From contig AZLU01000225.1 in assembly GCA_002224055.1 (NCBI GenBank), positions 1 through 64,000 on the forward strand: 64,000 nt of DNA, read 5' to 3'. The notes below the pieces were generated by a model, which was not told the origin of the DNA, ran no database searches, and worked only from the letters and a program-made list of their open reading frames with translations. The position numbers were made by a program, and so were the translations under genes. The DNA comes from Pezizomycotina sp. ARF18 (Eukaryota > Ascomycota). Positions 44,801 through 57,015 of this stretch are shown here, one piece after another (positions within the stretch are counted from its first letter, which is position 1; the number at the start of each line of letters is the position of its first letter).

Positions 44801-47800
44801 CGAACTCACTTCTGAGACCTCTCAGGGCTGGCTGAAGTGGCAAACGATGCTAGGACTTCAATATCACCGCATCGGACATACTGGAAAAGCTGGATTAGCG
44901 CTCGCAAAAGCAGAAGTCAGGATGAAAAAGGATCAAGCTTTGGAACCCGAAGTCAAGTTGAGATGGCATCTAGCATACGCTGAATATCTTGCCGGCATTG
45001 GAAATGTAGACAAAGGATTGGAGTCGTTTTCCGAGGCTGCATCTCTCTTCAACCCAGATGCTCTTTCGTTCCCATCCTCCAGTTCCAAACTTGAAAAGAA
45101 AATCGCTTCAAACTTTCTGGTCGGAAATGCTTGCTACGTCCTTTCCTTATTGCTAATTGAAAAGGTAGGTGACCCTTTTGATCATTTAATATGATAGGCA
45201 ACGTGCTCACAGAATATTTGAAGGGCGATGCTACCGAAGCTCTCCGCCACGGAAAACGTGCGGTGAAATTAATGCAACGAGTTTGGGCGGGACTCGAGAA
45301 CCTCAGCGACCGAAACGACAACGATCGAATCAAAATAATCACCAAAGGTTTAGAGGCATTGAGTACTCGAGAAGCCAGCCAACCCAGGATCCACACGACA
45401 ACAACGGAGGCTCTTCGAGGTCCGCAGTTGTGGCCGGCAGTCCAGTCGCTTTACTCTCATATGGCGCACCTGTCGGCCCTTTACTGGCATCAAGGCATGT
45501 CCCGGGAAGCCGACTACTATATGGAGCAGGCCCTTAATATTGCTCAGGCTGTTGAGGCGATTCCTACTTCCATCCACGCACTTTCTCTGTATGGAGCTCT
45601 CAAAGTAAAACAGGGCCTATCGACCGAAGGTGTCGCTTTAGTAAACAAGGCGGAACAACTTCGTTCGGATCCGGCGATAGTTTCAAGGAAATGGTATTCT
45701 TGGATCTCACTTTGGGAGACCTCCATAGGCGTAGTCGAGCTTGGAGTGAAGAATTCAAGTTCTATGAGCAGGCAGAAGGCACCTTGACAACGCTTATTAA
45801 TGAGCTTCGAGTTAGCTCGGACGATGTCGAGAAGCTAACTGAAGGTAAGATCTTCACGGACGTCGATATGCACGGATTTTTTTTTTTTTTCATTTTTCAT
45901 TTAGGCTAACAAAATCCACAGATTCGGACAGTTAAGCACGACAGATAGCGCACCTACCAAAGCTCCAGCACGAAGGGTCAAGCGAAACCAACCCGCGCCA
46001 AATCTGTCTCGAAGAAAGTTACTGCTAAGGCTCCGGCCGCAAAGACCGCAGCTGCCAAAACTCAATCTACCAAGAAAGAAGTTAAGGAAGGGCAGGTTGC
46101 CGAGGAGTCCGTCGTACTCTCTCGGATGAAGGGCGATGTTCTTCGGCGCAAGGCTTTGAACAAGGCAATCCAGAACGAGTCTGATCAGGCAGAGTCACTG
46201 CTACAACAAGCTATTGGACTTCCAGGCGGCCCCGAGAGGCTGTTAGCCAACACATTGCAACAGCTCGCTCCCTCTTGATCAGGGCTCAAGCCGCTATCGA
46301 TGATGATGGATATCTTTGCGTGCTTGAGGAATCCGCTATTGCTATCCTAGTATCTGCAGTGCAAAGCTTCCTCCTCCCACGCCTGCGAAATCCAAAAAGC
46401 CTCGGAAGCAAAATAATGCAAATGAGACGACAAGTCATATCGCCAACCTCCTCATAGCTGCTCGAGATGAATTAGCTATCGCTCAAGATGCGGCGACGGA
46501 ACACTGCGCTTCCACAGTAGCACTAGAAGTTTCTTCGTTAATGACTAGCATCATGGTTCTGATTTCTGCAATCTCCCCGAGAAAGCTGACGCACCGATTC
46601 TCCGGCTTATTATTCCGAAAGAAACAAAGGCCTAGCCAGCGAACGCGAGCGGCGAGCATTGCGATCGAAAAGGAAGAAGCCAGTTCTAAGGAAGATCTGA
46701 ACTGGCCTGTATACAAGCAGGAGGTTGATAATAGTCCAGCTATAGCATATACGGATTTTCAGAAGGAGTACATCGACATCATACCGCCCCGTTGGGCGGT
46801 TGTATCAATGAGCCTTGGTGAGAACAAAAAGGAACTTTTGATCACTAGGTATCAGTGTGGACAGACACCCTTCCTGCTTCGCCTTCCATTCGAGCGGCAC
46901 CTATTCGAGGACGAGGACGAATCACTGGAATTTGACGAAGTGGAAGAGTTGCTTCGAGATATTCACGAAAGAGCCAACAGTTCTACTCACGCAGCCAAGG
47001 AGAAAACTACCAAAGCAACGCGGGTTAAGTGGTGGGAAGAACGGGAGGAATTGGATGGCCAACTTGGAGATCTCTTGGAAGGCATAGAATCTAAGTGTTT
47101 GCGGCTTCAAAGGGATACTTTCTCAGGGTCCGAGATACAGCGACCTTGTTGCTAAGTTCGCCGCTTCCTTTACCAAGATCCTGAACAGCACCTTCCGTCC
47201 AGACGAAAGAAAGGCGCAAAGACGAATACCTTGAACCTTGATCACAGGATTCTCGATTTATTCCTTAGCGTCGGCGATCCGAGAGATGAAGAGTTCGACC
47301 TTGAACATCCTTTGCAAGATCTTATACAATTCGTTGTTGACGTCCTCAAGTTTCACGGGGAGGAGAACGCCTACAACGAGATTGACATGGATGACGTCGT
47401 GGTAGATCTTACGGAAGCTTTAAGGGCTTATCACGAGCTACGCTCAAAGGTGTCCAGCGAACCTGATGTTGAGGTCGACCACACCGTCCTCATTCTCGAC
47501 AAACACCTCCAGATGTTCCCGTGGGAGTCTTACCTTGCTTTGACAGTTGCTCTGTGTCCAGATTGCCATCTCTGGCCAGCTTACGAGAGAGACTCGTGAT
47601 GCAGGCCATGAAAGTCTCCGACGAGATCCAAGGATACGTAGTCGACAAGAGCAACGGCTCTTACATCTCAATCCGAGCAACGACCTCGTCTCTACGCAAA
47701 ACATGTTCAAGGATAACCTTGAGGCGCTGCAAAACTGGGACGGCATCGTGCAGCGACCGCCTAGGGAGGATGAATTCAAAAGAGCACTCGAGGAGAAGGA

Positions 47801-48203
47801 CGTGGTGATGTACTTTGGCCACGGAAGCGGCGCGCAGTACATACCCGGTAGGACGATCAAGAAGCTCGACAAGTGCGCCGTAACGCTCCTGCTCGGCTGT
47901 AGCAGCGGCGCGCTGAAAGACGCCGGCGATTTTGAACCTTACGGGATGCCGGTAAACTACCTGAACGGCGGGTGCCCAAGCCTCGTTGCGATGCTGTGGG
48001 ACGTTACGGATAAGGATATTGACAAGTTCTCCATGACCGTGCTCCAGAAATGGGGGCTTGTACCAGAGGAGGACGGTAGCTCGGAGCCTAACATGTCCTT
48101 AACGGCCGCGGTCGCGGAGGGGAGGAAGAGCTGCAAGCTTCGGTATCTGAACGGAGCTGCGCCCGTTGTCTACGGATACCCGCTATATTTCATAGTTCTA
48201 TAG
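41823..48203 (+). CDS. ESP1: separase (Esp1/BimB), cohesin-cleaving protease
   Basis: Cysteine protease of clan CD (family C50) that cleaves the cohesin kleisin at anaphase onset. The ATG at 41823 starts MASVTISSSSSSADIIKASC; VLTQLRDLLNPP and a Lys/Ala/Thr-rich linker follow. The long helical (TPR-like) superhelix covers 42060-45840, including EVLLLRRGAVSITAKAKIDD, RLADYYYQNGDILRAEEYVD, MLGLQYHRIGHTGKAGLALA and HMAHLSALYWHQGMSREADY. Introns are at 44334-44393, 45165-45212 and 45845-45921. A basic disordered segment lies near 45960-46100. The protease domain begins around 46730 (IPPRWAVVSMSLGENKKELL). It contains DHTVLILDKHLQMFPWES, the catalytic histidine in VMYFGHGSGAQYIPGRTI (47806-47859) and the catalytic cysteine in LLLGCSSGALKDAG. 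The end reads GGCPSLVAMLWDVTDKDIDK and the stop is at 48201-48203. About 2,040 residues matches BimB. Frameshifts are scattered, but the catalytic part is one open frame. Confidence 0.96.
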
Positions 48204-49145
48204 ATTATTAACCGCATTTTAGATTCTGGGAGTTTAAGCGTGTATGATTACTTTTATGTTTAGCATGCTATAACTCTTTTTTCTTTCTTTATTTTTTCTT
48301 GTTTTTTCTCTTTCTCTTTCTCTCCCTTTTTTTTTCCTATTGCTGATCTCACTCACGAGTTGTATGATACTTGAAAGCATTGTATATGATGTATAGAACT
48401 TCGATAGAACACTGAGCATTTTCTCTATTAGCGGCAATCATTTAATACTTTTGTAATTTATAAATACATACGTATATCACGAGATATATATTTTCTTTGA
48501 TAATCTTAAAACTTCAGTAATATTTAGGACGTAATCTCTGGGACCGAATGGTTCTTATATTACATAATTTCTTCGTTCCTCGGTCTTTTTATCTAATATT
48601 ATAATGGTACGCCAACGAGTAAACGCCACATAATTGTACCGATCAGCAGACTACACGAGACTGCCGGGCGTACCGTCAGATACAAAATGCATTGTAAAGG
48701 TATTTAACTACAGGCGTACTCAGCTTGCAGAACAGATGACATGTATATTTTGACTATTGGCTAGATCTATTTGAGCTAATGAGATTCGAGGGACGTTTAA
48801 TCTGATTCTCAAGAGTTATATCAAATATATATAGAAATGACAAAAAACAATGTAATTGATATCTCAATTGTCGAACGGTTCGACGAGTAGGAAGGGAAGA
48901 AGAGCTATCTACAACAAAGTAGGCTCCGGGACAGTAATAATATATATATATCATTTTCTAGATCTCTTTCCCATGCCGTCTTCGACTTCCGAAATATCCT
49001 TCTATAAAAAAGATTAGTTGTTCAATGGCAAGTAGGTATTCTCATGCAGAATCCGATGATGTCCTTCCAATCCTTGCATCATATAGGCTTGACCCGTATT
49101 ATATTTATTCCTTATCGAATATGTTTTGATTACTTTCTCTTTCAG

Positions 49146-49183
<38 letters not shown>

Positions 49184-52100
49184 ATTCCGGGTTCTTTACT
49201 TAACCGACTCCAAACGCAGACCACCACGATACTCGTCAGGTCAGGAACACCTTCACTTTCTTTTATGTGAGCGATCGCGCGATTTTATCCGATATGTAAA
49301 ATTATCAAGCATCTAATAATATAATAAGAGTTCTAATAAGTAGCATTTTTGGTTATTTATTTATTTGTTTATTTTTCTTTTCGGCTTCAGAAGATACTAT
49401 TTTTGATGTCAAGGCCGACTGATCCTCTATAATTAAATTTCACGGTGTGGATTCTTGGAAACCTTGTCATACATACCATGAAACGCATCAACGCCATTGG
49501 TTTCAGCGCTCCTTCTTTTTCAACCGCGACCGTTCGACTTTTCCATCCATGGCTCTTCTGCCCCACCAAGCTGCCTATCCTACCGGCCTATTTCACCTGC
49601 AGTGCAGGAAAGAGCTCTGGGCTTGCATTGAAAAAACGTGGGACCGGAAACAAGCGTGGGAGAAAGCACTACATCTACGAAGGCCCAGTGGGATTGCCGA
49701 GACATGGTCCGTAACTCTTTCGGGTGTTCCTTCCCGGTTACCATAGGCTTTTGAGGACGAATTTGCGACTTTTCTCTTTGCTTTTGCGCTTGCATGAAGC
49801 CCAAGATCATCCTTCGTGGGCCTGGTACCATACGAATGTCCTTGGGTCCTTTCGAGATTGGACAGAGATTTCCAAGTCTAACCTTCCAAAAAGAATATTC
49901 TTTCATCCAGGATTGAATATTATTAGAAAATAATTCCGACCAAAAACAACGCAATTCTCCGAAGCCTCGCGCCCAAGTCCTCTAGCGGAAACTTTGTGAT
50001 TGTGACACGAACCAAGCTCGTCCTTGGATTGTTCCAAGACCGATTCGTCGAGTGCACAAAGGGACCCACCAACGTCAGACAATCAATAGAACCCTTTGAA
50101 AAATTTGCTATATCTTTTTTTATACACAATTTCTTGATATTCCCAACATTCTCGTCCTTTGACGTATCACGATGATAGTACTAATTATAAGCTAAGCTTT
50201 CTTGTGTATCCGTTGAGCGCAATCAATCAAGGATCTCGTCGGAGCAAAGCAGACGGACCACAAACTGGGGAGGAGAAGGGGTGGTTTATATTTGTCGTTC
50301 ATCGATGCCGAACATTCAGTTGTAACTTATCCCCAGTCGATTGAAAAAGCGTGATCCTTTGAAAATTTCACAACTACATGACTCGCTTAACATTTAGTGA
50401 ATCTAGGCCTTTCCCCACAAAGTTGCCTTCCTTCCCTCTGCGTATCGCGCCATTGCTAATTATATCCCAAATGCTTGCAATAGGTAACGCGTTCCGTTAT
50501 AGCGATCTTAAAGCGACTAAATCGACGTGTCGGAGGCTTTCTAATCACAAGGAAAGTGCAGCCAGCATCCTTGTATATGTTGCCGTAGGCCTTTGAGTTC
50601 TTGACGGACGGATGCGCGGCTCAAAGCGGTTCCTGCATGGACTTGCCTTCAGAAAATAGGGCTCTTCCCGCAGAATCCTGGGTCTGCCCTTGAACGGCAT
50701 ACACTGCCTTCGGACTTTATTGCGAGAAATAGAAAAAGCAGCTGGTTGAAAAGTTGCAATTGCTTTCGTAAGATGAGTCAAAGAGATTTGGTCAAAATCC
50801 TTATAGTTTGAGTAGACTGGGATATATAACTGAACGAGCAATAAACAAGGAGATCAGGAACGCCAACCATGTGGTCCGGCTCTGCATTCCGCGAAAGACG
50901 GTTTTTTGTTCGGCTAATTTATTGACGATAAAAAAAAAAAAAAAAAAAAACACTAAAAAAGAGGACGAAGAACTAGCTCATTAACAGGCAACGCCCGCCG
51001 AGCGACTGATTACTGAAAAAGGAGCAATAGACTTCGTAGAAAGCGACCTCGCTGATCATTTGATATCCTTTTTAGTGTTTACCGAGTTTGCAACCGTTGG
51101 TCGTTGACTTTTTCGCCCAAGCTTATTATTGCAAATGACGATCCTCGAACCCTAATACGACAAGGCTCTATTGTAAGTAGGGTAGGATTACGAAAGGCGA
51201 AGTGCGATGTTTATTTCGAAATTTGGGTGAGGAAACATCTTTCCTATTCCAAGAGAGAAAGTGTTGAAAAAAAAAAAGGAGAATATAAAATACGACGATC
51301 AGAATCTAATTAGCGTCTAGCGTCTGGCTTCACGAGATGATGCAAGTGAAATGACGACGATCTTCTGTATGCACATTGCACACCACTGAACTGAGCGCGC
51401 AAGCCTAGGAACCTCATCCGATTTAAAGGCTTCCAATTTCTATCATTCAGGCTAGCCTGGAAATCTAGGTGCCCACAACGTCAATTAAAATAATACGATA
51501 AATAATAACAGCCCCGAGGCACCAAAACAGCGACGGCGAAATTTCTTGCCTACTTACCTATGACGAAGTCGCTTTGTTGTCTTGTCACTGCTGGATCTTC
51601 CAAAGAAGGAAATATTTTCGGCGCATCTATCAAACTTTAAATTTCGGCGAGAGGGATGACAGAAATCACAGCAAACAGGCTATTGCCTGTAGGCTAATTC
51701 TTTGGATTAAATGGCAGCTGCAGCTAAAATGATTACGATTCGAAGCAGCAATACACCCGATATAACGTCCGGAAGCAAGTGACTTCCCTGCATCCACCAG
51801 GCGCACGGTAAGACGGACTGCCCTACTTCGCTGCAAAAGAAGTTGGAATGCTACGAACTCCGCCAACACGGAATAACCAAGTTAAAATAATTTATTTCAT
51901 CGAAATACATACGACATCGATATTGTGAATATGCGAACATGATATGAGTTTTTACAGTATATTTTTTTCGGGGGCCCTATTTACACTATCCGCCAAACCC
52001 TAATACGTGGAAGATTGACATGAACTGCGTATCGAGGCGGCTCGAGTATTTTGAATAAGAAAAACTCCAACCGAACCTTTTTTTTAGCGCAAAACGACAG

Positions 52101-52845
52101 GCGAAAGTCAATCCCACATACACCAAAAAAAGGAGAATTTAACTTCTTTCCTTCATTCAATTTGGACAATAATTGGTGCTTAAGTCACTGAACAGGTAGG
52201 AAAGAAAGTACCGCGGAGACTGGCATCTGTGAAGCGGCTACTCGTATTATCGTATATTTATTACGTTGATATACTGCATCTATTTTAAGCAGCTGCCAAC
52301 ACAAAGAAGCTGACGGGCAAAATATTCACTATTAGTTTGATCTTTGCAATAACGGTGCTAGTATGCCAAGCTTTTGTGCTGGTGCTTGTGTAATATCTTC
52401 AGAGCTTCTCTACAAAAGCTACGGTTGGTTCATTCCCTTCAAAGGGGAACGTGTCACAGATAACTATTTTGAATTCGGTATCATTCTACCAAAGATGCGT
52501 TATTGTCGCGATTTACAACTCCTAGACCTTCCACAGGCTTTGTATCCTTATTGATTCGATTACTCCGGCCGACTGCTGCTGTTGGAGGAGCTGAGAGAAA
52601 TATTTTAACCCTGCGGACCAAGGTCACAGCTCTCAGTTTATTGGACAGGGCTTGCAGAACAGAGCAAGGGCTCCAATTTCGGGATAAATATCGATCGAAA
52701 TTGACGGGAAAAGAAGCAGTTTAAACAAAGCCCTCGTGTGTGAGCAAAAGCCCTTTTGCGGAAAATACTACCCTTTGTTCTCCCCGAAAAAGAATTTAAA
52801 ATTAAAATTACGACCAGCCTCAAAGCCACGGCAGTTCCTATTTGG

Positions 52846-52881
<36 letters not shown>

Positions 52882-55800
52882 ACAAGAGGATAACAATAGC
52901 AATGCTAATTCTTCCGCTGGATCCTTCCGATTCCTTCGCTCCCCCGCCCAAAAAAAAAAAAAAAAAAAAAAAAACGCTATTGAACAATCGCCTGTCGCTA
53001 ATATTACTCTTTAATTAATATGATCAACAGAATAAAAGTTAGACGACGAGCAACTTCCGCTTGAGAACGCAACACAAAGCTGGGGATTGGGTCGTTATCT
53101 CCTATTTTCTTTTTTCTCTCTCTTAACGACTAAGGTTATAGAATGGTAAGTAGCTGATCACTTTCCAGGTGCCCCCTGATGAGCTTTTATATCTGCTTAC
53201 TCTCTGGGTTGTTTTTCTTAAACATTTCACTAAGATTTTCTACTGTTTCAAATGTGTTCTTGATGGGATGCAATCGCGAGCAACGCGAAGTTCCTAGGGG
53301 AATTGCGAAATCTGCGAGGCTCACCGAAGCTTTCCAACCCGTCAACTCATCTGAGAAAGCGGTGCTTAAGGCTTACAGACTATTGCCAAAGAGTCGCTAA
53401 TCCGGGGGGCAAAACGGAAGATCTGTCTGCTTGATATTTAAAGCACAAGTGACAAGATATCCCGCGCCGGCGCGCCGAATGACGATTTTGTGCCGCCAAG
53501 AGGAGGCGTCGAGGGAAAAGGAGTAAGCAAACGAAATCACAAATTGGCGGTAAAGGGCCAAAAGCAAAAAGTACTTGTTGATTGATTAGGAAATATTCCC
53601 GTAAATTCAACTGATTAAATGAGCGAGTTCGGTTGATATATCGTATCATCCGGATTTATCTTCCAGGAACTAGCTCGTTCAAGGATGGGAGAGGTCTTGA
53701 GAAGGAAAGACGATCGACGGGGTGTGCAGCACAAGCTAACTTTTGTGTGTCGGGCTCCTGCAAACAAGAACCACAACCGAAGCCATAGGTATCAGAACAG
53801 CACCAAGTCCAACGAAAGATGTTCGAGGGGAAACTTTTTTTCTCCACGCTTATCTCTTAGAATCTTATCTCTACTATATCAACTATCTAGTAATAAGACC
53901 GCTCTCTTCTTGTTGTTTCTTTCCCATGAGCGGAAGTTTGCAAATAGTTTGATTGAAACATTGGATCCAACAACAACGATGGGGCAAGATGAGCGCGGAA
54001 AATCACCAAAGAAACAAGTATAAATGTTCCGGGTTGATACTGTCATCGCCGCACAAATTGTGTGGCATCGATGATATTAGGAGAAATTCTGGTCTCGTTA
54101 ACTTCTTTTAATACGGCGCGCGTAATATTTGATGTTATAGTCAAATCGTCTGCGGCGAAAAAGATTATTGATTTGATATCTCAATAAAGAAGAGATCTTC
54201 CTTTCGCTCACTTGTGTCCTCTTTTTTTTTTTTTTCTCTCTTTTTCTCTGATGAAAAATAATCCTTACGGGTTTTAATTACAAACTGCTTGCTTGTTTAT
54301 ATTTCTTTTTTCTTTCTTCCTTTTATTTTTTTCTGACATTAACAATCCTTGATCCCACCCTTTCTCCCGAGGAAAAAAAAAAAAACACCTTTCTCTCCTT
54401 TTATTCCCCCAAGGTAATTTTTGGTGAGCAAAGGAAAGGAAAAAAAGGAAATATCACATCCTCCACCAAAGACGAAAAGGAAAAGGAAATTGACCAAGCT
54501 GCAAATTTGCATTTGCATACACGTATTATAAACCTCTGGCTTCTGTGCGCGAAAATTGGCGTGATGGAGATGCTTTGGCAGCAGCCTGGTGCTTTTGTAC
54601 CGGCGTTGTATCTCGTGCTAATAGTATTACGATCAGGTACCTCTTCGGCCCTTTTTCTCAGGGCCAAAGGATATAATACCTACAGTCTACAGAATAGATG
54701 TAGCCAATTTACTGGGCCTTTTTGTGTGGACGACACCATATTTTTTTTTCTTCTTATTTTTCTTCTATTTATTATTATTATTATTATTAAAAAGCAAACC
54801 GCCTTCCCTTTCTTGTACCTTCGTTTTTTTTCTTTTTTCTTTTTCTTTTTTCCCTTTCCCCCTGCTGTTCCGGTCTCACACAACTATCGTCAAGAGGTTT
54901 CGTTTCCCCTTGTCTTCTTTAAAAGAAGGACGGTGGCCCACACACCATCTCTTTCGTCCTTTCCTTTTCGAAGAACCACTCCCCGCAAATAGCTCCCGAC
55001 ATTCGCCTACCTTTTTAGCAGGTCCAGCTATAAAGACGACTGGAAAGGATATAAAGGAGATTCTCGCTGAATTTCTCTTTGTATCCCGACATAGACGACG
55101 TTTCTTTTTAATACTATATTTTTGGGAAGCAGATCAAACGTTCGCTCATCCTCCACAAGATCGGCCATATATTCCTATCGGTAAGTTCAAAGATATAAAT
55201 ATATAATTGATTGTTTTAACTCGCATTTATTATTTCTTCTTTTCTGGTGTGGTTGTGATTGGGTCGGGTTAGTTTGGTTGGAAAATGTCGGGTTTGAAGA
55301 TGCTGGGTTTCGGGATAGATCACCACCTCCTTCCTTCAATTATCGAGCGCATGAACTACCAATCTCCCATGAACGACCAAGCGATATAAACAAAGAAGCT
55401 TAGGTCCAACGTGGTCAGGTTGGCACTGCGGACTACGCAGGGTGCGAGCGGGATGGACCAAGGCCAACCCATTTCGAATATTATAAGTCCGGAGGACTCT
55501 CAGGATGAAGGACGACGAAAACTACTTATTGTGGGACAATATTGTTTATTTCAAGAGCCGGGAGCATCTATATTTATTTAACTTTGATTTATATATTTAT
55601 TTTCTTGTTATACATCCTTATCTTTAAAGAGGATGCCTTTTCAAAGTTCAGGACTTGGGTGCTAAGATCTATCTTGTACAACGGAACAGGGAATAACAGG
55701 ATACGAAGATATCGGGCTTTGACATTTCGTCTTTATGAAAAGATTAGTCGAATTCAAGTTGTGCATGGTCATGGTATTACATGAGTAATAATTGTGACCA

Positions 55801-55949
55801 AATATTTCGACTATTATTTCTGCAGATTTTCGTACCTTTCCGCAAATCGATCTTTGGAATGCGTTAGCGTTCTCCACGTTCTTTTACGACCAATAATAAT
55901 TATCTGAAGTCTCGATATCTCGAGATTTCGTCCACTCATTTCCGATACA
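48204..55949. other. 7.7 kb gene-poor region
   Basis: The first 1.2 kb is A/T-rich 3' flank. From 49400 to 54050 base composition is more balanced and several frames of 60-125 codons exist on both strands, for example 49447-49746 (+), 49580-49954 (-), 50545-50841 (-) and 53685-54023 (+). None shows a domain, a splice pattern or a transposon motif I can identify, and they overlap one another antisense. T tracts at 49149-49177 and 52847-52880 and an A tract at 52950-52974 stand out. From 54200 to 55250 the DNA is pyrimidine-rich. I find no gene I can support. Confidence 0.5.
52847..52974. repeat. facing poly-T and poly-A tracts
   Basis: A run of about 34 T (52847-52880) and a run of about 25 A (52950-52974) are separated by about 70 bases, so the arms are complementary. 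It has no recognisable coding content. Confidence 0.85.
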
Positions 55950-57015
55950 ATGAATACACGCTCTTTCGCCCCTCTCCATTATTCCCTCCTTCTCGCTCTC
56001 CTTTTACACTCCTTGCCATGGTTTCTGCAGTGCCAACTCGTACGGCGGTAAATACTTATGCTCTTCTGCATCCCTACCGTACACGGACACGCATCGGCGT
56101 CCGCAACAGCTGCCTCCTCGACAGACTCTGATGTCAGCGACTCATCGGCAACTCGACGCCATCGTCCTCCACGGACAGCGACACTCCTGTTCCATCCGTA
56201 ATCATCCAAAGGCATTCGACACCAGTATCCGAGCGAGAACTTCACCAGCTACACCTGCTATCCTTCTTCACCTCGTTTCTGCAAAACCAAACATTTATCG
56301 ACTGTCTCCCTCTATCTTTCTTTTTTGCAAAACTCTAGATCATGGTTCAATATTTTGAAGGAAGGCCAAGTCGCCGTTACTCAGGCCCTCGACGCCTCTT
56401 GCAAAGTCAACGCCCCAAAATGTCAGGCCGTCATGAATGACCTCGGTCGGCAGCTTCTTTCCACAAACAACTGTGGACAGGATTCAAGGCTCGTAATCCG
56501 ACAGTGACGCAGGCTTACGCCTCTTTCATCACGTACAGCCAGCTTTCAGCGTGGGCTGCCTCAAAGATAAGAAGACGGGCAATTACTGTAAGTTTTCATG
56601 GTCGCATCTTAGATCTTTCGCAAGCGAAGGGTGTTGTTTGTTTGAATTCTAACACTGTAGTTTTCCGCATATAGGTTATGCTCAAGCAGCTACGAACGGC
56701 GATAATGTGGCAGATACCTATGTCTACTTCCTTCCGCTTGGTCTACAGTTACCTGGCGGCTCCCGACTCACCTGTTCGTCCTGCCTCCAGCAGACGATGA
56801 TGATCTACGCCTCTGAGGCGGGAAACTCGACCATGCCACTATTCGAGACGTATACACCCAGTGCTCAGCAGATCGACATTGGCTGTGGACCAACGTTCGT
56901 CAATACCACAGCCTCGATACAATCATCGTCATCCTCGTTATGGACGGCAAGATCATCTTCGACATGGTTGTCGTGTATAACGCTGATGGCCTCCGTCGCT
57001 CTGCTAGCTGTCTGA
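55950..57015 (+). CDS. secreted GPI-anchored protein, DUF7729 family
   Basis: Fungal cell-surface protein of unknown function. The ATG at 55950 opens a hydrophobic leader (FAPLHYSLLLALLLHSLPW) typical of a signal peptide. After a Ser-rich segment, the family core reads ENFTSYTCYPSFF..FLQN, QNSRSWFNILKEGQVAVTQA, LDASCKVNAPKCQAVMNDLG, RQLLSTNNCGQD and TVTQAYASFITYSQLSAW. An intron at 56588-56674 (GTAAGT, TCTAAC branch, ATATAG) splits the cysteine codon before YAQAATNGDN. Then follow DTYVYFLPLGLQLPGGSRLT, CSSCLQQTMMIYASEAGNST and QQIDIGCGPTFVNTT. The C-terminus is a Ser-rich spacer plus hydrophobic tail (CITLMASVALLAV), consistent with GPI attachment. The stop is at 57013-57015. Conserved cysteines suggest disulphide bonding. 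There are about three frame breaks upstream of 56340. Confidence 0.82.

Noticed and set aside
49447-49954. Possible transposase or other gene in overlapping frames on both strands
   Set aside because: No DDE, reverse-transcriptase or other catalytic motif, no terminal repeats and no splice pattern could be found; the two strands' frames exclude each other.
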